From NCBI GenBank assembly GCA_017861215.1, contig JAGFXN010000112.1, positions 1-5,783 on the forward strand: 5,783 nt of DNA, read 5' to 3'. Under the pieces are notes generated by a model. The model made no database searches, had not been told where the DNA came from, and saw only the letters and a program-made list of their open reading frames with translations. This DNA is from Deltaproteobacteria bacterium (lineage in GTDB: Bacteria; Desulfobacterota; Desulfuromonadia; Geobacterales; DSM-12255). Shown in pieces: positions 4,869-5,783 of this stretch (the stretch's first letter is position 1; the number at the start of each line of letters is the position of its first letter). The position numbers were made by a program, and so were the translations under genes.

Positions 4869-5720
4869 ATGAAGGATTTTCTTGGCGCGCACATGTCGAT
4901 CAGCGGCGGCATCCATCTTGCTCCGGCACGAGGCCGTGCGGCCGGCTGCAGCGTGATTCAGATATTCACCCAGAACGCCAGCCAGTGGCGCGGCAAGATG
5001 CCGACCGATTCCGACGCGACGCTCTTCAGGGAGCAGCGTGCGGCCGCCGGCCTGCTTGATGTGGTCTCCCATGACATCTATCTGATAAATCTTGCCGCGG
5101 CTCCCGGCGAAGTGCGCGACAAGAGCATGGCTGCCTTCAGGGAGGAGTTGGAGCGGTGCGACCGTCTCGGTATCGACAAAGTCGTCATGCACCCCGGTTC
5201 CCATGTCGGTGATGGTGAAGCGACCGGATTGAGCCGGATCATCGAGGCGTTTGACCGGATTTTTAGCGACCTGCCCGGCTTCAACGGCAGGGTCCTGCTG
5301 GAAAATACCGCCGGCCAGGGGACCAATCTCGGCTTCCGCTTTGCCCATCTGCAGACCATTATCCAGGGGAGCAGCTTCCCGGAGCGTTTCGCTGTCTGTC
5401 TCGATACCTGTCATGCGGTTGCTGCCGGCTACGATCTGCTGACCCCGGAAGGGTATGCCGCTGCCTTTGCCGAGTTTGACCGGCTGATCGGCATCGACCG
5501 GCTTGCCTGCTTCCACCTCAACGATTCGAAAAAGGGGCTCGGCTCCCACGTCGACCGGCATGAGCATATCGGCCGGGGCGAGCTTGGTCTGGAGCCTTTC
5601 CGGATGCTGCTCAATGATGCCAGGTTCATGGCTGTGCCGAAGATTCTGGAGACTCCGAAAGGTGATAATGACGAGATGGACGAGGTCAACCTGAAAATCC
5701 TGAGGGGGCTGATCAAATGA
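4869..5720 (+). CDS. nfo: endonuclease IV (AP endonuclease)
   Basis: Cuts DNA 5' to abasic sites and trims damaged 3' ends in base-excision repair; cytosolic, three-zinc TIM barrel. The 283 residues match the family. Reading against E. coli Nfo, all nine metal ligands are present: H68 (SHDIYLINLA), H108 (MHPGSH), E145 (LLENTAG), D179 and H182 (LDTCH), H216 (FHLNDS), D229 and H231 (HVDRHEHIG), and E261 (ILETPKG). The N-terminus MKDFLGAHMSISGG is typical. GGAGG (4859-4863), 5 bases upstream inside the HIT gene, supports the start, and the HIT stop codon ends one base before the ATG. The 3' end overlaps the next gene by 4 bases (ATGA). This arrangement points to one coupled operon. Long open frames on the opposite strand are composition shadows. 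Confidence 0.97.
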   Translation: MKDFLGAHMSISGGIHLAPARGRAAGCSVIQIFTQNASQWRGKMPTDSDATLFREQRAAAGLLDVVSHDIYLINLAAAPGEVRDKSMAAFREELERCDRLGIDKVVMHPGSHVGDGEATGLSRIIEAFDRIFSDLPGFNGRVLLENTAGQGTNLGFRFAHLQTIIQGSSFPERFAVCLDTCHAVAAGYDLLTPEGYAAAFAEFDRLIGIDRLACFHLNDSKKGLGSHVDRHEHIGRGELGLEPFRMLLNDARFMAVPKILETPKGDNDEMDEVNLKILRGLIK

Positions 5721-5783
5721 AAAAACTGACCCATTTGCTGCTGACACTTATGCTGTTGTCCGTTGCCGCCTGCTCCGGCGAGC
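5717..5783 (+). CDS. lipoprotein, N-terminus only (cut by window edge)
   Basis: Twenty-two codons are visible: MKKLTHLLLTLMLLSVAACS and then GE. This is a textbook lipoprotein signal peptide: charged KK, a hydrophobic core of about 12 residues, and lipobox VAAC with C19 as the lipidated residue. Serine at +2 would, by the E. coli rule, send it to the outer membrane. The start overlaps the nfo stop as ATGA, and GAGGGGG (5702-5708) lies 8 bases upstream, so it is likely coupled to nfo. The mature function lies outside the window. Confidence 0.85.
   Translation, partial: MKKLTHLLLTLMLLSVAACSGE

Noticed and set aside
4350..5747. 465-residue open frame on the minus strand opposite the HIT gene and nfo
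   Set aside because: It lies antisense to two genes whose active-site residues are all intact. The frame is open because of GC-rich codon bias on the real strand, and its C-terminus translates element D.

Overview
The window looks like a stretch of chromosome from a Gram-negative, moderately GC-rich bacterium, most likely a Desulfuromonadales/Geobacter-type deltaproteobacterium. That placement is an inference from protein flavour (acyl-CoA ligase, Rrf2 regulator, DapF, endonuclease IV), a lipoprotein signal, and intergenic spaces filled with fold-back repeats; no rRNA or other marker gene confirms it. All genes look intact except the one cut by the right edge. There is no sign of phage, transposase, tRNA or CRISPR.

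Layout, left to right. (1) msrB, methionine sulfoxide reductase B, on the + strand. (2) A convergent space of about 190 bases holding fold-back element A. (3) A fatty-acid--CoA ligase on the - strand. (4) A strong minus-strand intrinsic terminator, then an IscR-like Rrf2 regulator (-) with a recognisable promoter and an overlapping dyad operator candidate. (5) Fold-back element B, a 69-residue orphan protein (-), fold-back element C, and a divergent promoter region. (6) dapF (+), fold-back element D, then a tight run of HIT-family hydrolase, nfo (endonuclease IV) and the start of a lipoprotein gene (+).

How the genes work together. DapF makes meso-diaminopimelate for lysine and peptidoglycan. 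The HIT protein and Nfo are stop-to-start neighbours, and nfo overlaps the lipoprotein gene by 4 bases, so these three are probably one translationally coupled unit. Whether dapF belongs to the same transcript is unclear, because element D lies between dapF and the HIT gene. MsrB (protein repair) and Nfo (oxidative DNA damage repair) both fit oxidative-stress defence, and the Rrf2 protein may sense Fe-S status, but nothing in the window shows these genes are co-regulated.

The most unusual signal is outside the genes. Four spaces (406-566, 2917-3003, 3243-3404, 4371-4446) each carry an imperfect palindrome whose arms are short degenerate tandem units: period 7 in B, C and D, about 9 in A, with a different unit each time. 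They look like one structural class of intergenic fold-back elements. Element A is flanked by a 7-base direct repeat, and element D runs up to a start codon that has no Shine-Dalgarno sequence.
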